DNA of 64,000 nt, taken from Enterococcus crotali (GTDB lineage: Bacteria > Bacillota > Bacilli > Lactobacillales > Enterococcaceae). The stretch lies in the NCBI RefSeq assembly GCF_000633635.1, contig NZ_AYPQ01000001.1:654820-718819 (forward strand), in the 5' to 3' direction. A program made the position numbers and the translations under genes. Position 1 is the stretch's first letter, and each line of letters begins with the position of its first letter. The notes under the pieces were generated by a model. That model ran no database searches and was not told where the DNA came from. It saw only the letters and a list, made by a program, of their open reading frames with translations. Shown here one piece after another: positions 26,932 to 37,526 of the stretch.

Positions 26932-26953
26932 GTCTGTTATAATAAAAACAGAC
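26932..26953 (+). promoter_or_regulatory. Extended -10 promoter of degV with an overlapping inverted repeat
   Basis: TGTTATAAT (26935-26943) is an extended -10 without a clear -35. Arms GTCTGTT and AACAGAC (7 bp, 8-base spacing) flank it, so a repressor could bind here. Confidence 0.4.
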
Positions 26954-27017
26954 ATTCAAGCCTCAAAAGTATTTTACCACGAATTGAGGTTGTTTTTAAA
27001 GAAAGAGTGATAAAATT

Positions 27018-27860
27018 ATGACAAATGTTAAAATTGTGACTGATTCTTCTTGTACGATGCTTAGAAGTGTACGCGATGAATTAGCTATTCACATGATTCC
27101 GTTATCCGTAATGATCGATGGTGTAGTATATGCTGATGATGATCATTTAGAAGGTGAACACTTTATGGAATTGATGAGTACATCAAAAGCATTACCTAAA
27201 ACCAGCCAGCCGCCAATCGGTGAGTTTGTTGAGCTTTATGATCGTTTAGGTGCTGACGGCAGTGAGGTTGTTTCAATCCACATGACAAAAGGTCTAAGCG
27301 GTACAGTAGAAGCAGCTAGACAAGCCGGAAATCTTAGCTCTGCGAATGTGACAGTGATTGACAGTGATTTTACTGACCAAGGCTTATCCTTTCAAGTAAT
27401 ACAAGCAGCTAAACTTGCTAAAAATGGAGCAAGTGTTCCAGAGATTTTAGCAGAAATCAATCATGTTAAAGAAAATACGAAGCTTTTCATTGGGATCTCT
27501 ACATTGGATAATTTGGTTAAAGGTGGCCGTATTAGCCGCGCGACAGGACTTTTATCTAGTATTTTTAATATGAAAGTAGTAATGGATTTCGATCATACCG
27601 AACTGATACCAGTTGCCAAAGGTCGAGGATTGAAAACATTCAATAAATGGTTTGATGAGCTTAAAACTGAGTTGAGCACTTTGTCAAATGTACGACAAAT
27701 TGGGATTTCTTATGCAGACGGATTAGAGCTTGCGAACAGTTTTAAAGACGGTCTGCAAGCATTATTTCCAGATATGGACATTCCTGTACTGCACACAAAC
27801 CCTGTGATTGCGACGCATACAGGTAAGGGTGCATTTGCGATTATGTACTATACAGACTAA
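27018..27860 (+). CDS. DegV family fatty-acid-binding protein
   Basis: A 280-residue soluble protein of the DegV/FakB fold, which binds fatty acids; FakB partners present them to the FakA kinase. Seen are the start VKIVTDSSCTM, a TSQP motif, THTGKGAF near the C-terminus and GGRISRATG. No fakA neighbour is present. It stands alone, with a hairpin terminator after it. DegV paralogues are numerous in enterococci and ligand choice cannot be read from the sequence. Confidence 0.85.
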   Translation: MTNVKIVTDSSCTMLRSVRDELAIHMIPLSVMIDGVVYADDDHLEGEHFMELMSTSKALPKTSQPPIGEFVELYDRLGADGSEVVSIHMTKGLSGTVEAARQAGNLSSANVTVIDSDFTDQGLSFQVIQAAKLAKNGASVPEILAEINHVKENTKLFIGISTLDNLVKGGRISRATGLLSSIFNMKVVMDFDHTELIPVAKGRGLKTFNKWFDELKTELSTLSNVRQIGISYADGLELANSFKDGLQALFPDMDIPVLHTNPVIATHTGKGAFAIMYYTD

Positions 27861-27932
27861 GTGTCAGCTATTTGAAGGAGTGTTTCATTCCAAATGGTTG
27901 CTACTGGTCTCACCGTTTATACGGATTTTTCA

Positions 27933-27976
27933 AGAGTGGGATATGACTCGTAGAGTTATGACCCCACTCTATTTTT
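27933..27976 (+). repeat. Dispersed hairpin, copy 2, acting as terminator of degV
   Basis: Arms AGAGTGGG and CCCACTCT enclose ATATGACT..AGTTATGA; a T-run follows, so this copy could terminate transcription. It belongs with the copies at 1836-1874 and 61436-61474. Confidence 0.6.
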
Positions 27977-28101
27977 ATAAATTTTACTGTACAAATCGAT
28001 TAAAAATAGAGATAATTTAAAGTATTAAGACTAAAAACTCCAAATACTGTAAACGAGTAAATTACGATTTTTCTATGGTTTACAGCAAAGAAAGGGATAG
28101 A

Positions 28102-28988
28102 ATGAAGAATTTTTTCAAAAATAATTGGTCAAGCTTTGCGCTTTTTTTCGCCACGATCATTGGTATTTTTTTACTTTTGTTCTTAATCGTGCCTAAGGCT
28201 AAACCAATTCTAGGAACTGGGGCACAACAAATAGCCAAAAGTGAAACAAAAGAAGTCATCCATTACGTTGCAATTGGAGACTCTTTAACAGAAGGAATTG
28301 GGGATCTGACGAATTCCGGAGGTTTCGTACCGTTAGTTGCCAAAGATTTGCAAGAGCAGTATCATTTGAACGGTGTTCAAACGGACAATTTCGGGAAAAA
28401 TGGTGACCGCAGCGACCAAATTCTTAAACGAATCAAAAAAATGAAACCATTCAAGATGGTTTAGCAACAGCCGATGTCATCACATTGACTGTTGGCGGAA
28501 ATGATTTAATGAAAGTTATAAAAGGCGATATTTTTCGTTTAACAAAAGACTCATTTAAACGGCCATTAACAAGCTATCAAAAAGAAGTAGATAAGTTATT
28601 GACAGAGATTCGCAAATACAACACAGATGCACCAATCTATGTTTTAGGAATATATAATCCGTTCTATCTGTATTTTCCTGATATTACTGAAATGCAGGAA
28701 ATCGTTGATAATTGGAATGCTGGTACAGAGGAAATTGTTAAGGCAGAAAAAAATGCTTATTTTATTCCTATCAATGATTTACTTTATAAAGGTGTTGGGG
28801 ATGAAGTGGGGATCGTTAGCAGTGAAAATACGATGACCTCAAGTGAAGAAGTCGACATCAAAAATAATGCCCTGTATGAAGAAGACCATTTCCATCCTAA
28901 TAATCTAGGGTATCAAATCATGGCAAGCACGGTTCGCGATAAAATGGTAAAAACACAAGATAAATGGCTCAAAAAGGGAAGTGAGTGA
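28102..28988 (+). CDS. SGNH/GDSL-type esterase or lipase, membrane-anchored, frame broken by a 1-base deletion
   Basis: After repair a 295-residue protein: one N-terminal membrane segment (about 14-35), then an outward-facing SGNH hydrolase domain with AIGDSLTEGIGD (Ser block I), VGGNDLM (block III) and DHFHPNNLGY (block V, Asp and His). The break is in an A7 run at 28435-28441; adding one A gives RIKKNETIQDGLATADVITLTVGG. An AAAGGGA site precedes 28102. The YpmR-type neighbour order with a ypmS-like gene, overlapping its end, supports a Firmicutes ypmR-ypmS pair. The substrate is unknown. Confidence 0.85.
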
Positions 28989-28993
28989 TACAA

Positions 28994-29692
28994 ATGACAA
29001 ATGAATCAGAAGAAAAAAAGGTCGCGCCAAAAACTACTAAAAGAAGAAAAAAAACACCGGAAGTCAAAAAAACGATCAATCGCTGGAAAGTCGCTTTTCT
29101 TGTTTTGATTGCTCTTATTATTGGAAGTCTTGCTTTTATTTTTGTTAGAATTACTCAAGTTAGAGAGCCTAATTATAAACCTGTTCCCGAATTAGTCGAA
29201 AAAGATGGTACCCCCGTCATTGCGATTCAATCGAATAAAAAACAAGTAAATGCCTTGATTGATTTTTATCTAAAGGATTTCCAAAAAGGCTCTGATATTA
29301 CCTATAAATTCTATTTAGAAAATGAAGCTATGTTGAATGGTACTTTTGAAGTATTGGGCCATCCGATTCAGTTTTATCTGTATTTTGATCCTTATGTGAT
29401 GGATAATGGCAATGTCCAATTAAAAGCAAAAAGTTTATCCATTGGAACATTGGGACTACCTATGAAAGAAATCTTGAAATTTGTACAAAGGGATTACAAG
29501 TTACCAAATTGGGTAGAGGTGAACCCTGAAGATAGTACCGTATTATTACGCTTAGATCAATTCAGAATGCAAAATGGTCTGTTTATCCGAGCAGAAAAAA
29601 TCAACCTAGTTGATGATGATATTCGCATGAATATTTATTTACCAAAAGACAGTGCTGATACAGCTAAAGATGTGAAGGAGGAAACCAATTGA
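28994..29692 (+). CDS. YpmS family protein (DUF2140)
   Basis: A 232-residue membrane-anchored protein: Lys-rich N-terminus, one membrane segment (about 29-49), then an extracytoplasmic beta-rich domain. The phrase [14 protein letters not shown] and the spacing fit the YpmS/DUF2140 family. Its function is unknown. It starts 6 bases after the SGNH esterase and its stop overlaps the msrA start. Confidence 0.8.
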   Translation: MTNESEEKKVAPKTTKRRKKTPEVKKTINRWKVAFLVLIALIIGSLAFIFVRITQVREPNYKPVPELVEKDGTPVIAIQSNKKQVNALIDFYLKDFQKGSDITYKFYLENEAMLNGTFEVLGHPIQFYLYFDPYVMDNGNVQLKAKSLSIGTLGLPMKEILKFVQRDYKLPNWVEVNPEDSTVLLRLDQFRMQNGLFIRAEKINLVDDDIRMNIYLPKDSADTAKDVKEETN

Positions 29693-30198
29693 GCGAAAAA
29701 GCAATATTTGCTGGTGGCTGTTTTTGGTGCATGATCCAGCCCTTTGATACCCAACCTGGCATTCATTCAGTCGTTTCGGGATATACAGGGGGACATGTCG
29801 AAAATCCAACGTATGAACAAGTTTTAAGTCACACTACGGGTCATACTGAAGCGGTTGAAATTGAATTCGACCCGACTATAATGTCTTATGAAAAATTAGT
29901 AGAAATATACTGGCAGCAGACAGACCCCACAGATGCGTTGGGACAATTTGAAGACCGTGGAGATAACTATCGCCCGGTGATCTTTTATACAAGCGAGCAA
30001 CAAAAAGAAATCGCCGAAAAAAGTCGTCAAGCGTTGCAAGAGAGCGGTCGTTTTAGTGAACCGATCGTAACCTCGATCGAGCCGGCAATGACTTTTTATC
30101 CCGCTGAAGATTATCATCAAGATTTTTATCAAAAAGATCCTGAACGTTTTGAAAATGCCCATGAGAATCGAGCAAATTTTATAGAAGAGAATTGGTGA
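29689..30198 (+). CDS. msrA: Peptide methionine sulfoxide reductase MsrA
   Basis: A 169-residue repair enzyme that reduces the S form of methionine sulfoxide. The catalytic motif GGCFWC with Cys11, the [15 protein letters not shown] segment and QYRPVIFY-like DNYRPVIFY are visible. The start is TTG at 29689 with AAGGAGG before it, overlapping the ypmS stop by 4 bases. The catalytic Cys is followed by Met (WCM) where many MsrA have WCMIQPF in the same form. No msrB is fused or adjacent. Confidence 0.93.
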   Translation: MSEKAIFAGGCFWCMIQPFDTQPGIHSVVSGYTGGHVENPTYEQVLSHTTGHTEAVEIEFDPTIMSYEKLVEIYWQQTDPTDALGQFEDRGDNYRPVIFYTSEQQKEIAEKSRQALQESGRFSEPIVTSIEPAMTFYPAEDYHQDFYQKDPERFENAHENRANFIEENW

Positions 30199-30202
30199 TT
30201 AT

Positions 30203-30421
30203 ATGAGAAGAAGCTTCTATCATTATTTAATGACATTGAGAGCGCCCAAAAAAACTGAAGAGAGCCAATTTGCAAATGATGCGGCAAAAGATATTCAGTT
30301 TCCGAAACAATCTGAGGATTACCATGAATTATCAAGTTATTTAGAGATGGATGCTGATTACTTAACTAATATGCATATTTTTGATGAGTTGTGGGAAAAA
30401 TATGTAGAAAACAATAAATAA
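30203..30421 (+). CDS. YozE family protein (UPF0346)
   Basis: A 72-residue soluble protein of the YozE/UPF0346 family, recognised by RSFYHYLMTLR, FPKQSEDYHELSSYLE and the Asp/Glu-rich end. Function unknown. It starts 4 bases after msrA and is closed by a strong terminator. Confidence 0.88.
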   Translation: MRRSFYHYLMTLRAPKKTEESQFANDAAKDIQFPKQSEDYHELSSYLEMDADYLTNMHIFDELWEKYVENNK

Positions 30422-30463
30422 AAAAGGAAGGAAAGGTAAAGAAAGCTTTTCCTTCCTTTTTTT
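30421..30463 (+). terminator. Terminator after yozE
   Basis: AAAAAGGAAGGAAAG pairs with CTTTTCCTTCCTTTTT. Confidence 0.75.
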
Positions 30464-30515
30464 CATGGTAAACTGGAAAACATGCAATGATAATTTTATA
30501 GAAAGAGATGACTAT

Positions 30516-31958
30516 ATGAAAAATAAACAACAAGTGCCTTTTCACCAATACATTATTTCGCTTGCATGTGTCGCTTTTTTGACCGGCGGCAGTTGCTATA
30601 TTTATTTTGACTCTCAATATAAAAAACAACTTGCGGATAGTCCTGCTCAAAGTGCTAATCTAAGAAAAGTTGATAATCTATATAATGAAATCGTCAATAA
30701 TTATGTAGGGAAAGTTGATGAAGAAAAGTTAGTTGATGGTGCTTTAAAAGGCATGACAGAGGCTTTAGATGATCCTTACTCCAGTTATTTAAACGAGCCA
30801 GAAGCCGATGAGTTAGACCAAAGTCTTGCAGGCAGTTTTGAAGGAATTGGCGCGACAATGACTATGACAGATGAACTGCCAACGGTTGCTCAAGCTCCGA
30901 TCGAAGGCTCACCAGCAGCTAAGGCAGGGATGAAGACGAATGATACGATTTTAAAAGTGGATGACGAAGAAACGCAAGGCAAAACTCTTTCTCAAGTTGT
31001 CAGTAAAATTCGTGGAAAAAAAGGAACAGAAGTCAGTTTGACCATTAAACGTGGTGAAGAAACCTTTGAATTGAAATTAAAAAGAGATACGATTCCAATC
31101 GAAACAGTCAAAGGGGTATTAGATAAAGACGACGATTCAATCGGCTCGATCAAAATCACTTCATTTGGCGAAAATACGTACAAAGAACTTCAAGAAACCA
31201 TCAAGACATTAAGAAAAGACGGAGCAACCTCTTTTGTGATCGACTTACGCCAAAATCCAGGTGGATTACTTGATCAAGTGGAAAAAATGGCCAGCATGTT
31301 CCTTAAAGACGGTAAAACGATTCTTAAGTTTGAAGATAAAGCTGGGAATACTAGTGAAGAAGTGGCTTCTAGTGAACTCGATGGCGGTTTTAAAGTAACT
31401 GAACCGACTGTTGTTTTAGTTGATGAAGGCAGCGCTAGTGCATCTGAGATTTTTGCAGCTGCCTTAAAAGAATCTGGGAATAAAGAGATTATCGGAACTA
31501 AAACTTTTGGAAAAGGAACTGTTCAAACGGTTAAAAACCTGAATGACAAAAGCGAAGTCAAATTAACTGTCTTAAAATGGTTGACGCCAAAAGGAAAGTG
31601 GATCCATGAAAAAGGATTAGAACCTACGATCAAGGCTGATTACCCCGAGTATGCTTATCTTTCACCAATCTCTAGAGATAAAATATTAAAATTAGGAGAT
31701 TCTTCTCCAGTTGTCAAAAATATAAATGCTCTATTAAACGCACTGGGTTATGATGTCAATGCACAGGCCAGTGATTTTTCGGAGCAAACAAAAGCCGCAA
31801 TCAGTGCTATACAGACTGATAATAATCTTCCCGTTACAGGAGAAGTAGATAATGAAACGGCGGCTCAAATCGAAACGGAGATAGGTAAAAAAATCAAAGA
31901 AAATGATCAAGCGTATGCTGCTGGAATCAAAGAACTTCAAAAAGAAGATAAAAAATAG
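30516..31958 (+). CDS. S41 family C-terminal processing protease (CtpA-like) with PDZ and peptidoglycan-binding domains
   Basis: A 480-residue exported protease. Order: one N-terminal membrane segment (about 12-30), a PDZ domain (IGATMT..PIEGSPAAKAGMKTNDTI), the S41 catalytic core with Ser in GSASASEIFAA and Lys in TKTFGKGTVQ, and a C-terminal peptidoglycan-binding domain (SSPVVKNINALLNALGY). Start at 30516 follows AGAGATG, and the membrane segment begins right after it. It probably trims exported or membrane proteins at the cell wall; substrates are unknown. Confidence 0.9.
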   Translation: MKNKQQVPFHQYIISLACVAFLTGGSCYIYFDSQYKKQLADSPAQSANLRKVDNLYNEIVNNYVGKVDEEKLVDGALKGMTEALDDPYSSYLNEPEADELDQSLAGSFEGIGATMTMTDELPTVAQAPIEGSPAAKAGMKTNDTILKVDDEETQGKTLSQVVSKIRGKKGTEVSLTIKRGEETFELKLKRDTIPIETVKGVLDKDDDSIGSIKITSFGENTYKELQETIKTLRKDGATSFVIDLRQNPGGLLDQVEKMASMFLKDGKTILKFEDKAGNTSEEVASSELDGGFKVTEPTVVLVDEGSASASEIFAAALKESGNKEIIGTKTFGKGTVQTVKNLNDKSEVKLTVLKWLTPKGKWIHEKGLEPTIKADYPEYAYLSPISRDKILKLGDSSPVVKNINALLNALGYDVNAQASDFSEQTKAAISAIQTDNNLPVTGEVDNETAAQIETEIGKKIKENDQAYAAGIKELQKEDKK

Positions 31959-31969
31959 TAAGGAGAATG

Positions 31970-32015
31970 GGTGTCAAAACTGGCTATAAACAAAATAAAA
32001 GCCTTTTTTTACACC
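31970..32015 (+). terminator. Probable terminator after ctpA
   Basis: GGTGT.AAAA..GGC pairs with GCC.TTTT..ACACC; T7 is part of the stem. Confidence 0.45.
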
Positions 32016-32123
32016 TTTCACATCCTTTATTTATTGATGCTTCGTTTTTTACTTTAAATTAGTCGCTTTTTTTGGTGTTTTTCCTTTATAATAGAACCAG
32101 TAAGTAAAAGGGAGAGAGTAATA

Positions 32124-32678
32124 GTGGAAAAACGAAAATCTTATATTGGCTCCTTTATTTTTTTCATGAAACTGCTTATTCCTTCGTTACTGTTGTTATT
32201 TATACTGAGAGGCTTTATTCTGATCCCTGTTCCTGTAGATGGAAATTCAATGGAGAAAACATTGAGTCAAGGAGATATGATTGCAATGGAAAAGTTTACA
32301 TCGATCAAGCGCTTTGATGTAGTCGTATTCAAGTTACCAAATGGCGCCATTTATATTAAACGCGTGATTGGACTGCCTGGAGATGCCGTTCGCTACGAGG
32401 ATGATCAGCTATATATCAATGAGCAACCCGTTGAAGAATCATTTTTAGAAAAAAATATCAAAAAAGATCATGAGACGGCTCCTTACACAACTAATTTTAA
32501 TTTAAGTGATCTCATCACAACAGATGTATTACCTAAAGACAGTTATTTTGTATTGGGAGATAACCGTAGAATGTCAAAAGACAGTCGTTCTTTTGGTGCT
32601 GTCGAGAGTAAATATATTTTAGGAAAAGCTCAGTTTGTTTACTACCCAATAACACATATGAAATTCATACCAAGATAG
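32124..32678 (+). CDS. lepB: Signal peptidase I
   Basis: A 184-residue type I signal peptidase. One N-terminal membrane anchor (about 14-36) precedes the catalytic Ser42 in GNSMEKTL and Lys79 in [11 protein letters not shown]; the C-terminal box is [18 protein letters not shown] is the start, with GGGAGAG ahead of it. It lies 8 bases before rbgA, the usual place in lactic acid bacteria and bacilli. Confidence 0.93.
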   Translation: MEKRKSYIGSFIFFMKLLIPSLLLLFILRGFILIPVPVDGNSMEKTLSQGDMIAMEKFTSIKRFDVVVFKLPNGAIYIKRVIGLPGDAVRYEDDQLYINEQPVEESFLEKNIKKDHETAPYTTNFNLSDLITTDVLPKDSYFVLGDNRRMSKDSRSFGAVESKYILGKAQFVYYPITHMKFIPR

Positions 32679-32686
32679 GTGATAAA

Positions 32687-33549
32687 ATGACAATACAATG
32701 GTTCCCAGGACACATGGCAAAAGCCAGAAGAGAAGTATCTGAAAAAATAAAGTATGTTGATATCGTTTTTGAATTAATCGATGCAAGACTTCCACTCTCA
32801 TCGCGAAATCCGATGATGGATCAAATCGTCCAACAAAAACCTCGGTTGATCCTATTGAATAAAGGAGATTTAGCGGATAAAGAGCAGAATCAAAAATGGC
32901 AGCATTATTTTCAGGAAAAAGGCTATCACACGCTGATTATTAATGCTCAACAAAATAAAGGCGTCAATAAAATTGTGCCTGAGGCAAAAAAAGCACTAAA
33001 AGAAAAACTGGATCGAGAACGATCAAAAGGAGTAAAACCACGCGCAATTCGTGCAATGTGTATCGGTATTCCTAATGTAGGAAAATCTACTTTAATGAAT
33101 CGTTTAGTTGGAAAGAAAATCGCACAAACAGGAAACAAACCAGGTGTAACAAAAGGTCAGCAATGGCTGCGCTCTGGGACAGATTTAGAGCTACTTGATA
33201 CGCCAGGGATCTTGTGGCCTAAATTTGAAGACCAAGAAATCGGGAAAAAGTTAGCACTGACAGGTGCTATCAAAGATCAACTACTGCATTTAGATGATCT
33301 TGCGATTTATGGCTTATCGTTTTTTTCACAATTTTACCCTCAGCGTTTGGTTGAACGCTATAATCTAACAGAGGAAGACACTTTGCTACCCGCTGCCGAA
33401 CTTTTGATGCTGATCAGTCAAAACGCGGTTATCGTGATGATTATGATCGCGCAAGTGAAATGATCATTCAGGAAATTCGCAGCAGCAAATTAGGTCCATA
33501 TACTTTAGATCGTTGGGAAGAATTAGGAGCACTAAAAGATGAAAACTGA
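32687..33549 (+). CDS. rbgA: Ribosome biogenesis GTPase RbgA (YlqF), C-terminal frame broken by a 1-base deletion
   Basis: A circularly permuted GTPase for late 50S assembly, essential in B. subtilis. The N-terminal [13 protein letters not shown] and the permuted order, G4 (LLNKGDL) before G1 (GIPNVGKST) and G3 (DTPGILWP), are visible. The reading frame stops early at 33463; adding one A at 33420-33423 gives [20 protein letters not shown] and restores the conserved tail to 33549, 287 residues. Its end then overlaps rnhB by 11 bases. The error is in an A-run of an essential gene, so I treat the gene as intact. Confidence 0.9.
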
Positions 33550-34305
33550 ATCAATTCAGCAAATTAAAGCAGCGTTAGCTACTATTGAGACAAGAAATGA
33601 TGAACGGATCGAACGATGGAAAAAAGATGAACGTAGCGGTGTTCAGCAGGCTTTGGCCCAGTGGGATCGAAGAATCCAACGTTATGAAAAAGAGCTGGCA
33701 CTATTTGAAGAAATGCAAGAGTTTGAAAACAACGCTCGAGCTCAAGGTCATCGTTTAATCGTAGGGATCGATGAAGTAGGCCGTGGACCATTAGCAGGAC
33801 CTGTTGTAGCTGCAGCAGTAATCTTCCAGAAGGGTTCAAATTGCTTGGAGTAAATGATTCTAAAAAGTTATCAGCTAAAAAAAGAGATGAACTTTATAAT
33901 GAAATTCAAAATCAAGCCATTTCAATTGGAATCGGCATGGTGGATCATAACAAAATCGATGAAATTAACATCTATCAAGCTTCAAAACTGGCGATGGGTA
34001 TAGCTCTTGAAGATTTGTGTTTTATTCCTGATTATTTATTGATCGACGCAATGAAATTAGATGTTAACATTCCACAAGAAAGTATCATTAAAGGGGATGC
34101 TCGTTCTATATCGATTGCAGCGGCAAGTATTGTTGCCAAAGTTATTCGTGATCGCTTGATGGAAGACTATGCTAAAATGTATCCTGGATACGGGTTTGAA
34201 CACAATGCAGGCTATGGAACAAAAGAACATTTATTAGGGATAAAACAGCAAGGAATCTGTACGATTCACAGAAAAACATTTGCTCCAATTAAAGACCTGT
34301 GTTAA
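33539..34305 (+). CDS. rnhB: Ribonuclease HII, frame broken by a 1-base deletion
   Basis: RNase HII removes ribonucleotides from DNA. The N-terminal helix and [13 protein letters not shown] (active Asp-Glu) are read from 33539; [14 protein letters not shown], the DAMKLD site, [18 protein letters not shown] and the C-terminal GYGTKEH are in another frame to 34305. A base missing at 33821-33827 explains it: with it, [16 protein letters not shown] is read and the length is 255, normal for the family. The exact missing base is uncertain. The start overlaps the repaired rbgA end. Confidence 0.9.
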
Positions 34306-34372
34306 AAAAATAAAAAGCGCCTTTTTTTGCGGATACTTACTATAACAAGTATTTGTGAAAGAAGGTTTTTTT

Positions 34373-35254
34373 ATGGAAGATAAACAACGAAATTTATTAT
34401 TTAAACTGGTAGTTTGTAATGGTATTGGCAATTTAGGGATACTAAAAGTGTTAGATTTTTCAATGAAATATAATAACTGTACGGATTTCTCAAAGGAAGA
34501 AATCATTCAAATTGCTGGTATCACATCATATCAAAAATTATTTTCAGAGTCATGGGATCATTGGACAAAAGAATCTGAGAAATTGGTCAAGTACCAATTT
34601 GATCATACGTTTATCACTATTTTAGACTCGTATTATCCCTATTACTTAAAACAAATCTATAATTGTCCTGTTCTATTATTCTATAAAGGAAACATAGAAC
34701 TTTTAAAAAATAATTGTTTGTCTTTTATTGGAGCCAGGGCAGCTTCAGTTTATGGTATAAATGTTGTCCGTCAATTGATCCCTGATATGATCAGAAACGA
34801 TTTCACAATTGTCAGTGGATTGGCAAAAGGAATTGATAGTGTTAGCCACCAAGTCACTATGCAACATGGTGGAAATACAATTGGTGTTATCGGAACTGGA
34901 CTGGATATTTGTTACCCAAAAGAAACTGCCCATATTCAACGAAAAATGATGACAGATCAATTAGTGGTCAGTGAATATCCGAACGGTGTAGGTCCTCGAA
35001 AATATCATTTTCCAATGCGAAATCGAATTATCGCTGGTATAAGTTTAGGGACTTGTGTGATCGAAGCTCGAAAAAAGAGTGGTTCTTTGATTACAGCACA
35101 AGCAGCATTAGAGTATGGTCGTGAAGTTTTCGCTGTACCGGGGAATCTATTTGAAGCCCAATCTGATGGCTGTCATGGCTTGATTCAAGAAGGGGCAAAA
35201 TGTACGATTTGCCCTCAGGATATCCTAGAAGAAATTCAATTTTTTTCAATTTAA
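34373..35254 (+). CDS. dprA: DNA-processing protein DprA
   Basis: A 293-residue Rossmann-like ssDNA-binding protein that loads RecA in natural transformation. Visible are SFIGARAASVYG, IVSGLAKGIDSVSHQ, GNTIGVIGTGLDICYPKE, FPMRNRIIAG and KKSGSLITAQ.ALEYGREVFAVPGN in short pieces. Start at 34373 follows GAAGGT; a GTG six codons earlier is less likely. It lies between rnhB and topA, as in bacilli. The family C-terminal winged helix found in some bacteria is absent. Confidence 0.92.
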   Translation: MEDKQRNLLFKLVVCNGIGNLGILKVLDFSMKYNNCTDFSKEEIIQIAGITSYQKLFSESWDHWTKESEKLVKYQFDHTFITILDSYYPYYLKQIYNCPVLLFYKGNIELLKNNCLSFIGARAASVYGINVVRQLIPDMIRNDFTIVSGLAKGIDSVSHQVTMQHGGNTIGVIGTGLDICYPKETAHIQRKMMTDQLVVSEYPNGVGPRKYHFPMRNRIIAGISLGTCVIEARKKSGSLITAQAALEYGREVFAVPGNLFEAQSDGCHGLIQEGAKCTICPQDILEEIQFFSI

Positions 35255-35374
35255 CTGTATCAATCCTTGACAAACCTTTAATGAATAGATATGATGAAGT
35301 ACGATTTGTGAGTTCTCTACATTTTGATATATATAATAGAAGAAACACAAAAACCGAAAGGAGCCACACGTTGA

Positions 35375-37452
35375 ATGGCGTATAAATATCTAGTTATTGT
35401 AGAATCACCAGCTAAAGCCAAAACGATTGAAAAATATTTAGGAAAAACTATAAGGTTGTTGCCAGTGTTGGGCATATTCGAGATTTACCCAAAAGTAAAA
35501 TGGGCGTTGATACTGAAAATAATTATGAACCGCACTATATCTCAATTCGAGGTAAGGGCGATGTAATCAAAAGTTTAAAAGCGGCTGCTAAAAAAGCTCA
35601 AAAAGTTTATCTCGCAGCCGATCCGGACCGAGAGGGAGAGGCCATCGCTTGGCATTTGTCTTTCCTTCTTGGCTTGGATTTGAATGATAAAAACCGTGTT
35701 GTATTTAACGAAATTACTAAAGAAGCTGTAAAATCCGCTTTTAAAGAACCGCGTACGATCAATTTGGACTTGGTTGACGCACAACAAGCTCGACGCATTT
35801 TGGATCGCTTAGTTGGTTACTCTCTTAGTCCGATCCTATGGAGAAAAGTCAAAAAGGGCTTAAGTGCTGGCCGAGTTCAATCTGTTGCGCTTAAGATCAT
35901 CATCGATCGCGAGAATGATATTCGCAAATTTATTCCTGAAGAATATTGGAGTATCGACGGTAATTTCCAGAAAGCTAAGAAAAAGTTTAAAGCGAATTTC
36001 TGGGGTGTAGATGGCAAAAAGAAAAAATTACCTAACGCTGAAGCCGTAAAAGAAGTGACTACTCGAATCAAAGGCAAAGAGTATGACGTAACGAAAGTTG
36101 AGAAAAAAGAACGCAAGCGGAATCCGGCGTTACCTTTTACAACTAGTAGTTTGCAACAAGAAGCTGCCAGAAAATTAAACTTCAGAACACGAAAAACCAT
36201 GATGGTTGCTCAACAACTATATGAAGGAATTGCTTTAGGTAAACAAGGTACCGTAGGGTTGATTACCTATATGCGTACAGATTCAACTAGAATCGCGGAT
36301 TCAGCCAAAGCAGAAGTAGCGGAATATATTGAAAAAACGTATGGTAGTGAGTTTTCAGCTCATGGCGGACGGAAAGTCAAGAATGCTCAAGGGGCTCAAG
36401 ATGCCCATGAAGCAATCCGTCCTTCTAGTGTGATGCGTACGCCAGAAGAGATCAAACAATACTTAGATAAAGATCAATTGAAACTTTATACATTGATTTG
36501 GTCACGTTTGGTTGCCAGTCAAATGACGCCTGCTGTGTTAGATACCATGAAAGTAACACTAGAACAAAATGGTGTGATTTTCATTGCGAATGGAGCAAAA
36601 GTCAAATTCAAAGGGTTTATGCAAGTTTATGTTGAAGGCCGTGATGATGGTAAAGAAGATAAAGAAAATATCCTGCCAGATTTAGCTGAAGGGGACAAAG
36701 TCAATGCCCTTGATATTGAACCAAAACAGCACTTCACACAACCACCAGCAAGATTTAGTGAAGCAACCTTGATTCGTGCATTAGAAGAAAACGGCGTAGG
36801 ACGTCCATCTACCTATGCGCCAACCTTGGAAACAATCCAAAGAAGGTACTATGTCAAACTAACAAATAAACGTTTTGAACCGACTGAATTAGGCGAAATC
36901 GTTAATTCACTCATCGTTGAATTTTTCCCACAAATCGTCGATGTTCACTTTACCGCTTCAATGGAAGGTGATCTAGATAAAATTGGTGTGGGTAAGGAGA
37001 AATGGGTCGAAGTTGTTGATCGTTTTTACCGCCCATTCGAAAAAGAATTGACGAACGCAGAAGAAAAAATCGAAAAAATCCAAATCAAAGATGAACCAGC
37101 TGGATTCGATTGTGACCTTTGTGGCCATCCAATGGTAATCAAGTTAGGTCGCTACGGTAAATTTTTTGCTTGTAGCAATTTTCCAGAATGTCGAAATACA
37201 AAAGCAATCGTCAAAGAGATCGGTGTGACTTGTCCTGTTTGTAATGAAGGTCAAGTGATTGAGCGTAAATCGAAAAAGAATCGATTATTCTATGGCTGTA
37301 GTCGTTATCCAGAATGCGATTTTACTTCGTGGGACAAACCAATCGGACGACCATGTCCAAAATGTGGACAGTATCTCGTTGAGAAGAAAGTCAAAGGCGG
37401 CAAGCAAGTCGTATGTATCAATGGCGATTATGAAGAGAATGTTCAAAAATAA
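35375..37452 (+). CDS. topA: DNA topoisomerase I, frame broken by a 1-base deletion
   Basis: Relaxes negative supercoils; essential in most bacteria. The Toprim start [20 protein letters not shown] is read from 35375, then the frame is lost in the A-run 35443-35447; one more A gives [20 protein letters not shown] and joins the long downstream part. There the Toprim acidic DPDREGEA, the active-site Tyr in YMRTDSTR, and three Cys4 zinc ribbons at the C-terminus (CDLCGHPM.., CPVCNEG.., CPKCGQ..) are seen. Repaired length 692, as expected. AAAGGAG lies 11 bases before the ATG. I regard it as intact. Confidence 0.93.
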
Positions 37453-37477
37453 ACAACACCCACAAAATAGAAAATTT

Positions 37478-37510
37478 AAAAACCAGCGGAGAAGCCCGTT
37501 GGTTTTTTAA
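37478..37510 (+). terminator. Terminator after topA
   Basis: AAACCAGCGG pairs with CCGTTGGTTT (one G-T pair), then T-run. Confidence 0.6.
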
Positions 37511-37526
37511 AGAAAAGAGGAAATAG

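Noticed and set aside
27808-28020. A 70-residue frame between degV and the SGNH esterase
   Set aside because: It overlaps the degV end and runs through the repeat hairpin/terminator; no ribosome site and no protein-like pattern.
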